Positions 18,912 through 30,787 are shown, counted from the stretch's first letter. The stretch is DNA of 64,000 nt from Flagellimonas flava (GCF_900129665.1 NZ_FQWL01000001.1:558001-622000); one strand, 5' to 3'. The notes: a model not told the origin generated them from the letters alone. Made by a program: numbers and translations.

Positions 18912-19397
18912 ATGGGTGAAGTCATTATTAGGGAAATAACACCCAATGACAATGTGGAAGTTGCACGGGTGGTTCGTAAGGTTTTGCTTGAAATGGGGGT
19001 TCCCAAAGAGCGGTCGGCCTATGCCGATGCATCGTTAAACGATATGTATACCGCCTACGATGTTCCCAGAGCGGAATATTTTGTGGCGGAAAAGGAGGGT
19101 GAGATTTTAGGATGCGCCGGAATTGCCCAGCTCGAGAATTACGAAGGCAATGTTTGTGAGCTTCAAAAGATGTATGTACTGCCCAAGGCTAGGGGCTTGG
19201 GACTTGGAACCAAACTCATTTCCACCTGTTTGGCGAAAGCCAAAGTGTTTGGGTTTGACCAATGTTATTTGGAGACCATGCCTTATATGGAGGCAGCGCA
19301 AAAACTGTACAATAAAAACGGGTTCGAGTATTTGGAAGAGCCGATGGGAGATACAGGTCATTATGCTTGCCCCGTTTGGATGATCAAAAAATTGTAG
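18912..19397 (+). CDS. GNAT-family N-acetyltransferase
   Basis: 161 residues with a single GNAT domain: MYVLPKARGLGLGTKLISTC is motif A, followed by ECYLE-type strand (here QCYLETMPYMEAAQKLY) and NKNGFEYL. It diverges from ribD across 30 bases and is the first gene of a plus-strand run through prmC to 24558; the GTG of prmC begins 2 bases after its stop. Substrate unknown. Confidence 0.9.
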   Translation: MGEVIIREITPNDNVEVARVVRKVLLEMGVPKERSAYADASLNDMYTAYDVPRAEYFVAEKEGEILGCAGIAQLENYEGNVCELQKMYVLPKARGLGLGTKLISTCLAKAKVFGFDQCYLETMPYMEAAQKLYNKNGFEYLEEPMGDTGHYACPVWMIKKL

Positions 19398-19398
19398 G

Positions 19399-20268
19399 GT
19401 GCTACTGCAGGAAATTAAAGATATCTACGGTGATGAATTGGGTCCAATATTTCCCAAAGAGGAAGTGGACAGCTTTTTCTATTTGGCCATTGAACATTAT
19501 CTGGACCTACCGCGATTCGTTTTGACCCTTCAGCCCAATCTAAACGTAACCAAAGAAGAAGAACAGCCCCTTTTTGAAACCTTGGCACAGCTGAAAAAAG
19601 AAAAACCCATTCAATATATTTTGGGCGAAGCCCATTTTATGGATCTGATCTTGAAAGTGGATGAACGAGTGCTAATACCCCGTCCTGAAACAGAGGAGTT
19701 AGTGGAATGGTTATTATCCGATTATCAGGTTGAGCGAAACCAAGACCTAAGAATTTTGGACATCGGCACAGGAAGTGGTTGCATCGCTATTGCCATCGCC
19801 AAAAACCTGCCAAATGCCGAGGTCTATGCTCTGGATATTTCAGAAAAGGCTTTGGAGCTCGCTACGGAAAATGCGGCATACAATGAGGTCTCAGTGACCT
19901 TTATTGAGCGGGACATTTTGGAGGTTTCGCCAGACTCCGAACTAGAACCTAAACTTGAGTTTGATATCATCGTCTCTAACCCGCCCTATGTGAGGGAATT
20001 GGAAAAAGAGCAGATCAAGAACAATATAAAAAAACACGAACCCGGATTGGCCCTGTATGTGCCAGACACCGACGCGCTGTTGTTTTACCGGGCCATAACA
20101 CGGTTTGCGGAAAAATACTTAAACAAAAATGGGAAATTGTATTTGGAAATCAATCAATATCTGGGAGAGGAGACCCGGTCACTTTTAGAAGCGCATAATT
20201 TTTTGGAAATTGAATTGCGAAAAGATATGTTTGGAAATGACCGAATGTTAAAAGGCCAACGCAACTAA
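19399..20268 (+). CDS. prmC: Peptide chain release factor N5-glutamine methyltransferase PrmC
   Basis: 289 residues: an N-terminal helical domain (1-90) and a Rossmann methyltransferase domain with ILDIGTGSGCIAIAIA as motif I and the catalytic/substrate motif NPPY in IIVSNPPYVRELEK. PrmC methylates the Gln of the GGQ motif of release factors RF1 and RF2, which is needed for efficient termination. Start codon is GTG at 19399. One base separates its stop from the LOG gene. Confidence 0.96.
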   Translation: MLLQEIKDIYGDELGPIFPKEEVDSFFYLAIEHYLDLPRFVLTLQPNLNVTKEEEQPLFETLAQLKKEKPIQYILGEAHFMDLILKVDERVLIPRPETEELVEWLLSDYQVERNQDLRILDIGTGSGCIAIAIAKNLPNAEVYALDISEKALELATENAAYNEVSVTFIERDILEVSPDSELEPKLEFDIIVSNPPYVRELEKEQIKNNIKKHEPGLALYVPDTDALLFYRAITRFAEKYLNKNGKLYLEINQYLGEETRSLLEAHNFLEIELRKDMFGNDRMLKGQRN

Positions 20269-20269
20269 T

Positions 20270-23444
<3,175 letters not shown>

Positions 23445-23481
23445 GTTTCCAAAATGTGGGTTTTTTCCTTAATTTAACCCT

Positions 23482-23865
23482 GTGGAACGCACCTACGAAA
23501 TCGTAACTGGGATAATGGCAGCTTTTGCCATCCTCTATGTTTTGCTTGAGGTTTTTTTAAACCTTAATGATATTGAAGAGGACACTTCCAATATCATCTT
23601 GTTGCAGGCTTCTCAAAAACGACTCTATTTTATTCCATTTGCATTGGGGGCCATTTTGGGTCATTTGTTCTTGGGAACCACCAACACGGATTTTCAACTA
23701 TCGGATTCCATATACCCTGTGATTATTCTATTTGGTTTTGCCACACTGTCCATTGCTCTTACCTATTTTTTAAACTTCAAAAAACCAATTTGGTTTCTAA
23801 GTCTCTTACTTGTTTTGGGATTGGCCTACGGCCATCTCTTTTGGTCCATGAACTTTCCGCCATGA
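23482..23865 (+). CDS. Small four-helix membrane protein
   Basis: 127 residues with a GTG start at 23482. Four hydrophobic segments at about 7-27, 50-67, 76-98 and 103-122. No family recognised. It overlaps the next gene by 4 bases (ATGA), and both encode small inner-membrane proteins of similar size, so they may form a pair. Confidence 0.75.
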   Translation: MERTYEIVTGIMAAFAILYVLLEVFLNLNDIEEDTSNIILLQASQKRLYFIPFALGAILGHLFLGTTNTDFQLSDSIYPVIILFGFATLSIALTYFLNFKKPIWFLSLLLVLGLAYGHLFWSMNFPP

Positions 23866-24272
23866 AAACATTTATAAAACAACATACCAAGGCCATTAAG
23901 GTCATAAAAATTATTGTGGCCAGCTTGCTGGGCATCATGGTTATCATTGACATTGTTTTGGTGCGATTGGAAGACCGGGGATTTCCAACCTTCAGTGAGG
24001 TTATCAAGGCCAACCGTACTTCTTTGATTTGGCTGAATTTTTTATTGGGGGGCTTGGTGGCCAAGGTGTTCTACAACCGAAAAGTGGAAACCAAACGGCG
24101 CGAGATCTCTGGATTTTTCACCTTTTTGGCCATGCTGGTATTGCTTTTTGCCTTTGGGCAATTGTTTACCATAGAAATCGATACACCCTACCATTTGTTG
24201 ATTATGGTTTGCGGGGGTATCTTGGCCCATAGGGCATGGCCACAATATATTCATCATGGGGATACCCAATAA
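23862..24272 (+). CDS. Small membrane protein, second of a pair
   Basis: 136 residues from the ATG at 23862 (MKTFIKQHTKAIKV), chosen because it overlaps the upstream stop as ATGA; the longer frame from 23790 runs through the previous gene. Four hydrophobic segments at about 13-33, 51-67, 82-102 and 108-122, a basic N-terminus, and a His-rich C-terminus (HHGDTQ). Family not recognised. Confidence 0.75.
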   Translation: MKTFIKQHTKAIKVIKIIVASLLGIMVIIDIVLVRLEDRGFPTFSEVIKANRTSLIWLNFLLGGLVAKVFYNRKVETKRREISGFFTFLAMLVLLFAFGQLFTIEIDTPYHLLIMVCGGILAHRAWPQYIHHGDTQ

Positions 24273-24558
24273 TTATGCACAGTTCAAGGAAACTTTAATG
24301 CATTCCAACCCACCGGAAAACTGGAGTGAGGCGTTAAGGGCACTTTGGTATGCTGCCAAGGACAATTGGAATGCCTCGCACAACATTGCACAAGACCTAC
24401 ATACCCGAATGGGCAGTTGGATTCACGCTTACCTACACAGACAAGAAGGGGACGACTGGAATGCGGGCTATTGGTACAGGCAAGCGGGTGAACCTTTTCC
24501 TAACAAAAGTTTAGAAGATGAACTACAGCATCTTATCGAAGTCGTTTTGAAATCTTAA
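24256..24558 (+). CDS. Small conserved cytosolic protein, function unknown
   Basis: 100 residues (86 if started at the ATG at 24298). Contains the well-spaced motif ALWYAAKDNWNASHNIAQ, then GSWIHAYLHRQEGDDWNAGYWYRQAG; I recall this W/H-rich pattern from short uncharacterised proteins across many bacteria, but know no function. It has no signal or membrane segment. It overlaps the preceding membrane protein by 17 bases and ends the plus-strand run. Confidence 0.75.
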   Translation: MGIPNNYAQFKETLMHSNPPENWSEALRALWYAAKDNWNASHNIAQDLHTRMGSWIHAYLHRQEGDDWNAGYWYRQAGEPFPNKSLEDELQHLIEVVLKS

Positions 24559-24574
24559 ACCAACACGGCTTGGA

Positions 24575-26119
24575 TCAATCCCGTAAATGAAGCTCACCAT
24601 TGTCATCAATTTGGTACTCGTAGTAGAACCATTTTTTCTTGTCCGAGGCCTCTTCAAATTTAAAAGCTGTGATCAAACGTTCACCATCCGTTTTTAGGTA
24701 GACCGCCCCGTAAACGTCCACATTGGTACGTCCTAAATGGGCAATTTTGTCCTTGATCTCGTCAACAAAATCATCCGAAGGTTCTTCTGCTTCGGCCAGG
24801 GTATCAATATCTTTCTTGAGCGCGTCCACTTTTTTTTGGTCTTCGAACTCACGCGTGGATCGCTGCAGTTCTGTGGAAAGGATCACAGGCGACTCCCCGC
24901 GGCCAAATCGGCCCAAGCGACCTAAGAGATCAGGCCTGGGATGCACATGGCCTTCTTGGTCTCCGGAGGAAATCACAAAACAGGCGGGGTTGACCACCTG
25001 CATGAATTCGTCGGTCACTTTTTCTGAACCGTGGTGGCACACCTTCATGATTTCTGCTTTGAACCAATTAGCTGCCTCATTAAGCATTAGCTGGTAGTTG
25101 TCATTGCTTTTGGCAGGGAATTTATCCAGTCCCGCATAATGCCTCAACAGGTATTTTTCGGCAGGAATATTGAGGTCTCCCCCAAAAAGCACCTTGTATT
25201 TACCAAAGTGCAGCCTCAGGATAATGGAATGCCCGTTTTTGGTCTTCCCGTAATTACTGCTGATCCTGCGAAGTCTGGGCTTGTCATTGGCATCGTACTC
25301 CATAATGGGTCCCAATACCTCAATGCTGTATTTCCGTTGGCTGGAAGGTTGGAATCCCGGCATATAGGCCCTTCCGTCCTTGTGTACACTTTGATTGGGG
25401 TCCGTGGAGAGCATTTTAAAATTTTGAATCTTGGGGTTGTTCAACGCGTTGAACATGACGGGAGGAAACTCTTTTCTTCCAAAATTGCTGTTGTCGCTAA
25501 AGTGTTGTTCAATCACCGTTTTGTCCAAGGCCAGGTTCTCCATATAAAACACCCCATTGTCTTCAACAACACCGCCCACCTTGTCAAAAGTCCCGCTTAC
25601 AGGACGCTCCACAAGGCCATTTTGATAGAGGTTCTTAAAACCGATATCATGATCGGCAAAAATTTCCTCAAAGCCCCGATAATGGTCTGAGTCTGGGTGG
25701 GTGATGATGGCAGCTTCAAAATCAAAACCTCGGTAGGCTTTAAACCGTCCGTTTAAGAATCGAGCCATATTGTTCCCCTCACCGGCATCAATGACCATGA
25801 TTTTTTCTTTGGCGCCGTCTTCTGGAGTGATCAGCACAGCTCCATCGCCCTGACCAACATCTAAAAAAATGATTTCCAAGGGACGTTTGTCCGAGGTCAA
25901 TTCAGTTTTGATATAATAGATTTCCCTTTTGGTCTTGGGCGCCCAGATAATGGCGGTCCAGCCAGGCCCAATTTGACTGAAATCGTGGTTCTCGTCCACT
26001 TTAAGCCAGTCTCCCCAGAGCACTTGTTTGGCTTTTTTGAATTCTTGATTGTCGGTATCAAAAGTGAAAAGGTACACCGCGTCGCCATCTGGCGGCAGGG
26101 CTACATATTTATGGGCCAT
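24575..26119 (-). CDS. Stand-alone ComEC-like metallo-beta-lactamase-fold protein
   Basis: 514 residues, soluble: no signal or membrane segments. After an N-terminal domain of about 80 residues it enters a ComEC/Rec2-type MBL domain: IIFLDVGQGDGAVL (about 83-96), the metal motif THPDSDH at 140-146, VLFGGDL and KVCHHGSEKV. From about 410 a charged helical region (KKDIDTLAEAEEPSDDF) leads to a C-terminal domain. In ComEC the MBL part is a nuclease domain of the DNA uptake channel; here the channel is absent, so a free phosphodiesterase or nuclease is likely. Monocistronic, converging with the 100-residue gene. Confidence 0.8.
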   Translation of the reverse strand: MAHKYVALPPDGDAVYLFTFDTDNQEFKKAKQVLWGDWLKVDENHDFSQIGPGWTAIIWAPKTKREIYYIKTELTSDKRPLEIIFLDVGQGDGAVLITPEDGAKEKIMVIDAGEGNNMARFLNGRFKAYRGFDFEAAIITHPDSDHYRGFEEIFADHDIGFKNLYQNGLVERPVSGTFDKVGGVVEDNGVFYMENLALDKTVIEQHFSDNSNFGRKEFPPVMFNALNNPKIQNFKMLSTDPNQSVHKDGRAYMPGFQPSSQRKYSIEVLGPIMEYDANDKPRLRRISSNYGKTKNGHSIILRLHFGKYKVLFGGDLNIPAEKYLLRHYAGLDKFPAKSNDNYQLMLNEAANWFKAEIMKVCHHGSEKVTDEFMQVVNPACFVISSGDQEGHVHPRPDLLGRLGRFGRGESPVILSTELQRSTREFEDQKKVDALKKDIDTLAEAEEPSDDFVDEIKDKIAHLGRTNVDVYGAVYLKTDGERLITAFKFEEASDKKKWFYYEYQIDDNGELHLRD

Positions 26120-26189
26120 GGGATTTGTTTTAAAAAATCAACGTGTTGCTGGGGGAAGGCCACTACAATATAAGTAAATTCTGACTAAA

Positions 26190-26330
26190 AAATATATCCC
26201 AGGCTTCACCAAGTTGAAATCCTTCCCTTCTCAAGAAGGGAGTTGATGCATTTCCCTCTAGAGAGGGGTTAGGGGTTTGTCGTTCTCGATGCTTCCCGAA
26301 TTTCATTCGGGACACTCGAGCTGATAAAAA
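26190..26330. repeat. Cluster of small palindromes (REP-like intergenic repeat)
   Basis: Three consecutive hairpins lie between the MBL and 5'-nucleotidase genes: TCCCTTCT/AGAAGGGA (26224-26241), CCCTCT/AGAGGG (26254-26267) followed by GGTTAGGGGTTTG, and TCCCGAA/TTCGGGA (26294-26312) nested in CTCGA/TCGAG (26286-26319). The arrangement, especially the GGTTAGGGG and CTCGATGC...CACTCGAG parts, resembles short repeats scattered through flavobacterial intergenic regions. It might also act as a bidirectional transcription stop. Confidence 0.55.
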
Positions 26331-26338
26331 AACTAATA

Positions 26339-27250
26339 TTATACCGAAATGCTCACCCCATTACCAGAGGCATTTTTGTCACTATCAAAATAGAAATCAA
26401 TACGGCCCAGATTTAGGCCAAAAGCACCGACTTGGTTTACCAAGACCGAGTTGCCATTAAGGTTGGTGTGTACATCCGGTCTGTCCAAAAAGGTGTGCGT
26501 GTGGCCGCCAATAACAAGGTTGGTATGGTAGGTGCGTTGTGCCAATTGGGTGTCGGAAGGTCGCTGGGTATCTTCATAATCGTACCCTAAATGGGAAAGA
26601 CAAACAATGAGATCGCATTGTTCCTCTTCCTTGAGCCTTCGTTCTTGATCTAATGCAATTTCATAAGGGTTATGGTATACGGTTTCCTTATACAATCGCT
26701 TGGTGACCAATCCGTCCAGCGCTATTCCGAGGCCATAGACCCCAATTTTTATACCATCCAGAACATAGGTTTTATAGGGCTTTACAAAACCGTCCAAAAC
26801 CGTGTTGGAGAAATCGTAATTGGCGGAGAGCAAATCAAAGGTACCGTTGGGAACTTGTGCCAGGAGCCCATCCACACCATTGTCAAAATCGTGGTTGCCA
26901 ATGGTGGCAGCATCGTAATTGAGCTTACTCATCAGTTTAAACTCCAACTCGCCTCCATAAAAATTAAAATAGGGCGTGCCCTGAAAAATATCACCAGCGT
27001 CAAAGAGCAGGGTATTGGTGTTTTCATTTCGGATTTGATCTACTAGCGCGGCCCTCCGTGCCACACCGCCCAAATTGGCATATAAAGAATGTGTGCTTGG
27101 GAAGGGATCAATATGACTATGGACATCATTGGTGTGCAAAATGGTAATATGCTTTCTTCCCAAAGCGGAACAGGACCCCATTCCCAATCCGCCAAGACCC
27201 ACTAGGGTAGAGGCTGCCGCAGTCTGCTGTAAAAACCTTCTTCGTTGCAT
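26339..27250 (-). CDS. 5'-nucleotidase-type metallophosphatase domain protein (Tat-exported)
   Basis: 303 residues. A twin-arginine signal (QRRRFLQQTAAAS) ends in a lipobox-like GMGSC. The metallophosphatase motifs are ILHTNDVHSH, FDAGDIFQG, TIGNHDFDNG and VIGGHTHTF, matching the N-terminal catalytic domain of UshA-type 5'-nucleotidases. The C-terminal substrate-binding domain is missing here but is encoded by the gene directly upstream, with no bases between them. Likely releases phosphate from extracellular nucleotides. Confidence 0.9.
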   Translation of the reverse strand: MQRRRFLQQTAAASTLVGLGGLGMGSCSALGRKHITILHTNDVHSHIDPFPSTHSLYANLGGVARRAALVDQIRNENTNTLLFDAGDIFQGTPYFNFYGGELEFKLMSKLNYDAATIGNHDFDNGVDGLLAQVPNGTFDLLSANYDFSNTVLDGFVKPYKTYVLDGIKIGVYGLGIALDGLVTKRLYKETVYHNPYEIALDQERRLKEEEQCDLIVCLSHLGYDYEDTQRPSDTQLAQRTYHTNLVIGGHTHTFLDRPDVHTNLNGNSVLVNQVGAFGLNLGRIDFYFDSDKNASGNGVSISV

Positions 27251-28018
27251 TTAGTTCAATTGTATAAATCGATTATCCACCTTGGCTTCCAAAGTGTCCA
27301 CTTTCTTAAAATAGTCTATAATGGCATTCCTCACCAAATAACCGGTATCATGAACGGAAACCATCTTGTCAAAAAAGCCTATGCTGGGTCCACCTTGAAT
27401 CAGATAATCTGATGTGGCCACATAATAATTTCGGTTTTCGTCAAAAGGACTACCGTTAATATTGACGGACAGCAGATCACCATGTTTGTCCAATACAATC
27501 TGCATCCCCGCTATTGGGTGTACACGGGAGGCGTTCACCAAAAAACTTATCAGTTTTCGCATGGCCATACCATCCAGTTCTACCACACTAATGTAATTTT
27601 CAAAGGGCATTACCTCAAAACCGTTTCGAGCGGAAACATTTCCGGCTGAAATAATAGATCGGATTCCCCCACGATTGAGAACTACAAAGTCCATATCCAT
27701 TCCCGTCTGTTTTTTGAACAAGGGTCGGGTTTCTTCCAGAATAATATCCGCCATTAGGTTGCCCATGGAGGTATTGCGTTTCCCATCGTCCAATAACAAG
27801 TCCTTTGGAGCATAGGCCAAGGAGCTGTCCAATACCTCATTAATCCTATTTTTAAAAGGGGCAACAAAAGCTGAAATGGAATCAACAGGGGTTAAGGTTG
27901 AATCTATGGAAATCTGATTCGCACCAATTTCAGAAAGTTCTGAGCTACCTTGCCTACAGGAGCATATCGCACAAAAAGTTAAAAATATAACAATTTGTTT
28001 AATTTTTAAATTACTCAC
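27251..28018 (-). CDS. 5'-nucleotidase C-terminal-domain lipoprotein
   Basis: 255 residues. Lipoprotein signal with Cys at 21 (TFCAICSC), then the substrate-binding domain of 5'-nucleotidases: GNLMADIILEETRP, DFVVLNRGGIRSIISAGNV, VMPFENYISVVELDG and YYVATSDYLIQGG. Alone it has no catalytic metals. It is first in a two-gene unit with the metallophosphatase gene, the reverse of the domain order in the one-chain enzyme. The two probably assemble in the periplasm. Confidence 0.88.
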   Translation of the reverse strand: MSNLKIKQIVIFLTFCAICSCRQGSSELSEIGANQISIDSTLTPVDSISAFVAPFKNRINEVLDSSLAYAPKDLLLDDGKRNTSMGNLMADIILEETRPLFKKQTGMDMDFVVLNRGGIRSIISAGNVSARNGFEVMPFENYISVVELDGMAMRKLISFLVNASRVHPIAGMQIVLDKHGDLLSVNINGSPFDENRNYYVATSDYLIQGGPSIGFFDKMVSVHDTGYLVRNAIIDYFKKVDTLEAKVDNRFIQLN

Positions 28019-28023
28019 CTATG

Positions 28024-28062
28024 TATCTTTGTTTAGGAGTCTGGGTATAATATATACCTTTG
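28024..28062 (+). promoter_or_regulatory. Predicted promoter(s) of DUF6913-dapA
   Basis: Two exact TAnnTTTG boxes: TATCTTTG (28024-28031) and TACCTTTG (28055-28062). The TTTG of the first, 23 bases upstream of the second, could also serve as its minus-33 element. The second predicts transcription from about 28066. Confidence 0.45.
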
Positions 28063-28079
28063 TAAAAATGCATAAAATT

Positions 28080-28613
28080 ATGTTTTTGAAAGGACTCCAG
28101 GATAAATTTAAAGTTAAATCGGGTCTTAAGTTTTTGCAAGAGGAAATGCAAAAGCCCGCCGAAACGGTCCAACGGGAAAAAGGAATTACCAGTATTGGCT
28201 GTATTGTAGATGCGGATAATTTCAAGAATCCAGAGGTGTTTTACGAGTTGATCGATGATTTTTCATTACGTCCCAATGCCATAAAAATTATTGGCTACAA
28301 AAGGGAGTATGATAAAAACTCACCCTACGCCATTCAGATTTTCTCGGATAAGGACTTGGGCTGGAAAGGGGAGATTGAAAATGGATACGTACTGGAGTTT
28401 TTGGGCCGGGAATATGACATGTTGATCAATTATTACCAAGAGGACAATTTGATGATGAAATTGCTTTCGGTAAAAAGTTCGGCCCGACTTAAGGTCGGTT
28501 TCCCCCCCTTAGATCCTAAGATCAATGATTTAATCTTAAATACGTCCCTAGCAGATTTTAAACTGTTTAAAAGCGAATTGAAAAAGTATTTAAAGGTTTT
28601 AAACGAATTGTGA
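28080..28613 (+). CDS. DUF6913-family protein
   Basis: 177 residues from the ATG at 28080; the ATG at 28068 is 6 bases past the minus-7 box, and the frame extends back to 28029. Soluble, starting [19 protein letters not shown], with [20 protein letters not shown] and the motif [19 protein letters not shown] recognise it as the DUF6913 family found beside dapA in Flavobacteriia; function unknown. Its stop overlaps the dapA start (TGATG). Confidence 0.8.
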   Translation: MFLKGLQDKFKVKSGLKFLQEEMQKPAETVQREKGITSIGCIVDADNFKNPEVFYELIDDFSLRPNAIKIIGYKREYDKNSPYAIQIFSDKDLGWKGEIENGYVLEFLGREYDMLINYYQEDNLMMKLLSVKSSARLKVGFPPLDPKINDLILNTSLADFKLFKSELKKYLKVLNEL

Positions 28614-29503
28614 TGGAACAATTGATGGGTACGGGAGTTGCATTGGTAACTCCGTTTAAGGAAGATTTTTCAGTGGATACCGCTGGATTGGAACGTGTGG
28701 TGGAGCACTGCATCCAAGGAGGTATCGACTATTTGGTGGCTTTGGGCACCACGGCAGAATCCGCAACACTTTCCAAATCTGAGAAACAATTGGTGGTGGA
28801 CGTCATTGTGCGCACCAACGCTGGCCGGTTACCCCTGGTTTTAGGAGTGGGAGGGAACAATACCGCGGCTGTTATTGAAGAACTCCAAACCTTGGACCTA
28901 TCTGAATTTGTAGCCATTCTTTCGGTTTCTCCATATTACAATAGACCCACTCAGGAAGGTATCTATCAACACTTCAAAGCTCTTGGGAAAGCGTCACCGC
29001 TTCCGATAATCCTATACAACGTCCCTGCCCGGACGGGAAGCAATATGCTTCCTGAGACCACGGTACGTTTGGCACACGATGTTCCTAAAATAATCGCTAT
29101 TAAGGAAGCCTGTGGGGATATGGTACAGATTGATAAAATCATCAAGGAAAAGCCATCAGATTTTTTGGTGATTTCCGGGGAGGATTTTACTGCTCTGCCA
29201 ACGGTTTTGGCGGGTGGTGCAGGCGTCATTTCGGTTTTGGGGCAAGGATTGCCAAATGCTTTTTCCAATATGATTCGGTTGGGCTCTGCAGGTAATGCGG
29301 ATGCTGCTTATGAACTGCATCATGCCATGTCACCTGCCATACAACTCATTTTTGAAGAAGGAAATCCTGCGGGAATCAAAAGTGTGTTTGAATCACTGGG
29401 GCTTTGTTCCGCTGTGGTCAGATTGCCCTTGGTTGAGGCTTCGCTGGGGCTGAAAAACCGAATTTCCAATTTTTTGAAATCGTTTGAAAAGGTCCACGCC
29501 TAG
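28613..29503 (+). CDS. dapA: 4-hydroxy-tetrahydrodipicolinate synthase
   Basis: 296 residues from the ATG at 28613 (a GTG three bases earlier is in frame). The Schiff-base lysine is K164 in [10 protein letters not shown], the catalytic Tyr is Y135 in LYNVPARTG, and GTTAES is the substrate loop. It condenses pyruvate with aspartate semialdehyde, the first step specific to lysine and diaminopimelate. With dapF at 9.3 kb, two of the pathway genes lie in this window. Coupled to the DUF6913 gene by a one-base overlap. Confidence 0.96.
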   Translation: MEQLMGTGVALVTPFKEDFSVDTAGLERVVEHCIQGGIDYLVALGTTAESATLSKSEKQLVVDVIVRTNAGRLPLVLGVGGNNTAAVIEELQTLDLSEFVAILSVSPYYNRPTQEGIYQHFKALGKASPLPIILYNVPARTGSNMLPETTVRLAHDVPKIIAIKEACGDMVQIDKIIKEKPSDFLVISGEDFTALPTVLAGGAGVISVLGQGLPNAFSNMIRLGSAGNADAAYELHHAMSPAIQLIFEEGNPAGIKSVFESLGLCSAVVRLPLVEASLGLKNRISNFLKSFEKVHA

Positions 29504-29536
29504 CCAACGTTAAATCTTAGCCAAAACCTTGGCAAA

Positions 29537-29550
29537 AGGGCCGGCGCCCT
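29537..29550 (+). terminator. Possible dapA terminator
   Basis: GC-rich hairpin AGGGC (29537-29541) / GCCCT (29546-29550) with a CGGC loop, 34 bases past the dapA stop. The following GTTACTTTT is only weakly T-rich. Confidence 0.35.
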
Positions 29551-29598
29551 GTTACTTTTGGGAGTGGATTTTCATTTTTTAAATCCGTTGATTATCAC

Positions 29599-29606
29599 TA
29601 ATTTTG
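29599..29606 (+). promoter_or_regulatory. Predicted minus-7 box of the bamD operon
   Basis: TAATTTTG matches TAnnTTTG and ends 4 bases before the first ATG of bamD (29611), predicting either a leaderless message or use of the second ATG at 29623. Confidence 0.4.
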
Positions 29607-29610
29607 CAAA

Positions 29611-30438
29611 ATGTTTTTGAAAATGAGGTCGATTCTTCCGCTATTCGTTGTCCTAGTTTTAGTAGCATCCTGCAGTGAGTACCAAAAAGTACTTAAAAAT
29701 GAGGATGTTAAAGCCAAGTACGATATGGCCCAAAAGTTCTATGACGAAGGGGATTATAAACGTGCAAAGCGCTTGTTCGAGCAAATTGCCCCAAAATATG
29801 TGGGTCGTCCCCAAGGAGAGCGGGTTATGTTCTTTTTCGCCGATTCCTACTTCAAAACCAAGGATTACTACCTATCTGGATATCAATTTGAACGATTTAT
29901 AAAATCCTATCCACGTAGCGATAAGATTCAAGAAGCTTCCTTTTTGGGCGCAAAGAGCTATTACGAGCTTTCACCTTCATACTCATTGGACCAAACGGAT
30001 ACGAATAAGGCACTGGCCAAATTACAGACCTTTATCAATACCTATCCCGAGTCCGAGTTTTTTGAGGAGGCCAACGCCATGGCAAAGGAGCTAACTTCGA
30101 AAAAAGAAAAGAAACAAATAGAGATTGCGAAACAATTCAATAAGTTGGGAAAATTCAATTACCCAATTTTGGTATCAGCCCTTACGGCGCTTGATAATTT
30201 TGTTTCGGATAACCCTGGTTCCATTTATAGGGAAGAAGCTTTGTACTATCGTATTGAAGCGGCCACTAGTTTGGCCTTGAACAGTACGGAGAATAGAAAG
30301 AAAGAAAGGTTGGAGGACGCTATGGCGTCGTATAACAACCTTTTGCGTTATTTCCCCGATTCTCAATTCAAAAAGAAAGCGGACGACTTGTCCGAGAAAA
30401 TACAAAAAGAGCTGGCAGCCTATTCCACCAGCAAATAA
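29611..30438 (+). CDS. bamD: Outer membrane assembly lipoprotein BamD
   Basis: 275 residues. Signal peptide with lipobox VLVASC (Cys about 21), then tetratricopeptide-like repeats: AQKFYDEGDYKRAKRLFEQI, YLSGYQFERFIKSYPRSDKI and the late MASYNNLLRYFPDSQFKK. BamD scaffolds the BamA complex that inserts beta-barrels in the outer membrane, here also needed for type IX secretion barrels. Alternative start at 29623. It opens the bamD-rpoZ-coaBC-porD-recN run. Confidence 0.94.
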   Translation: MFLKMRSILPLFVVLVLVASCSEYQKVLKNEDVKAKYDMAQKFYDEGDYKRAKRLFEQIAPKYVGRPQGERVMFFFADSYFKTKDYYLSGYQFERFIKSYPRSDKIQEASFLGAKSYYELSPSYSLDQTDTNKALAKLQTFINTYPESEFFEEANAMAKELTSKKEKKQIEIAKQFNKLGKFNYPILVSALTALDNFVSDNPGSIYREEALYYRIEAATSLALNSTENRKKERLEDAMASYNNLLRYFPDSQFKKKADDLSEKIQKELAAYSTSK

Positions 30439-30457
30439 TAGTCTAAACAATCAGCAA

Positions 30458-30787
30458 ATGCAAGATTTGAAAAACACCAAGGCCCCTGTTTCCACTGTTA
30501 CCCATAACAGGAATGAGTTTGATGTTAAAACGGACAACATCTACGAGGCCATTTCCATAGCATCCAAACGTGCTATCCAAATCAACTCCGAAATCAAAAA
30601 GGAATTGTTGGAGAAATTGGAAGAATTTGCCACATACAGCGATAGCTTGGAAGAGGTATTCGAAAACAAGGAGCAGATTGAAGTGTCCAAGTTTTATGAA
30701 AAGCTTCCTAAGCCACATGCTTTGGCGGTAATGGAGTGGTTAGAAGATAAAATCTACTACAGAAACACAGAGAAAGACGCCGAATAG
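30458..30787 (+). CDS. rpoZ: DNA-directed RNA polymerase omega subunit, Bacteroidota form
   Basis: 109 residues with NIYEAISIASKRAIQINSEI, corresponding to the omega core helix, and the long C-terminal tail KFYEKLPKPHALAVMEWLEDK seen in Bacteroidota. Omega stabilises the beta-prime subunit. The position between bamD (19 bases upstream) and coaBC (stop adjacent to the next ATG) is the usual one in this phylum; rpoZ-coaBC linkage is widespread in bacteria. Confidence 0.93.
   Translation: MQDLKNTKAPVSTVTHNRNEFDVKTDNIYEAISIASKRAIQINSEIKKELLEKLEEFATYSDSLEEVFENKEQIEVSKFYEKLPKPHALAVMEWLEDKIYYRNTEKDAE

Noticed and set aside
23790-23861. N-terminal extension of the second small membrane protein
   Set aside because: The extra residues lie inside the coding end of the previous gene in another frame; the ATGA overlap at 23862 is the natural start.
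25139-25690. 183-residue plus-strand ORF opposite the ComEC-like gene
   Set aside because: It lies fully inside a long gene with recognised motifs and shows no family motif of its own.
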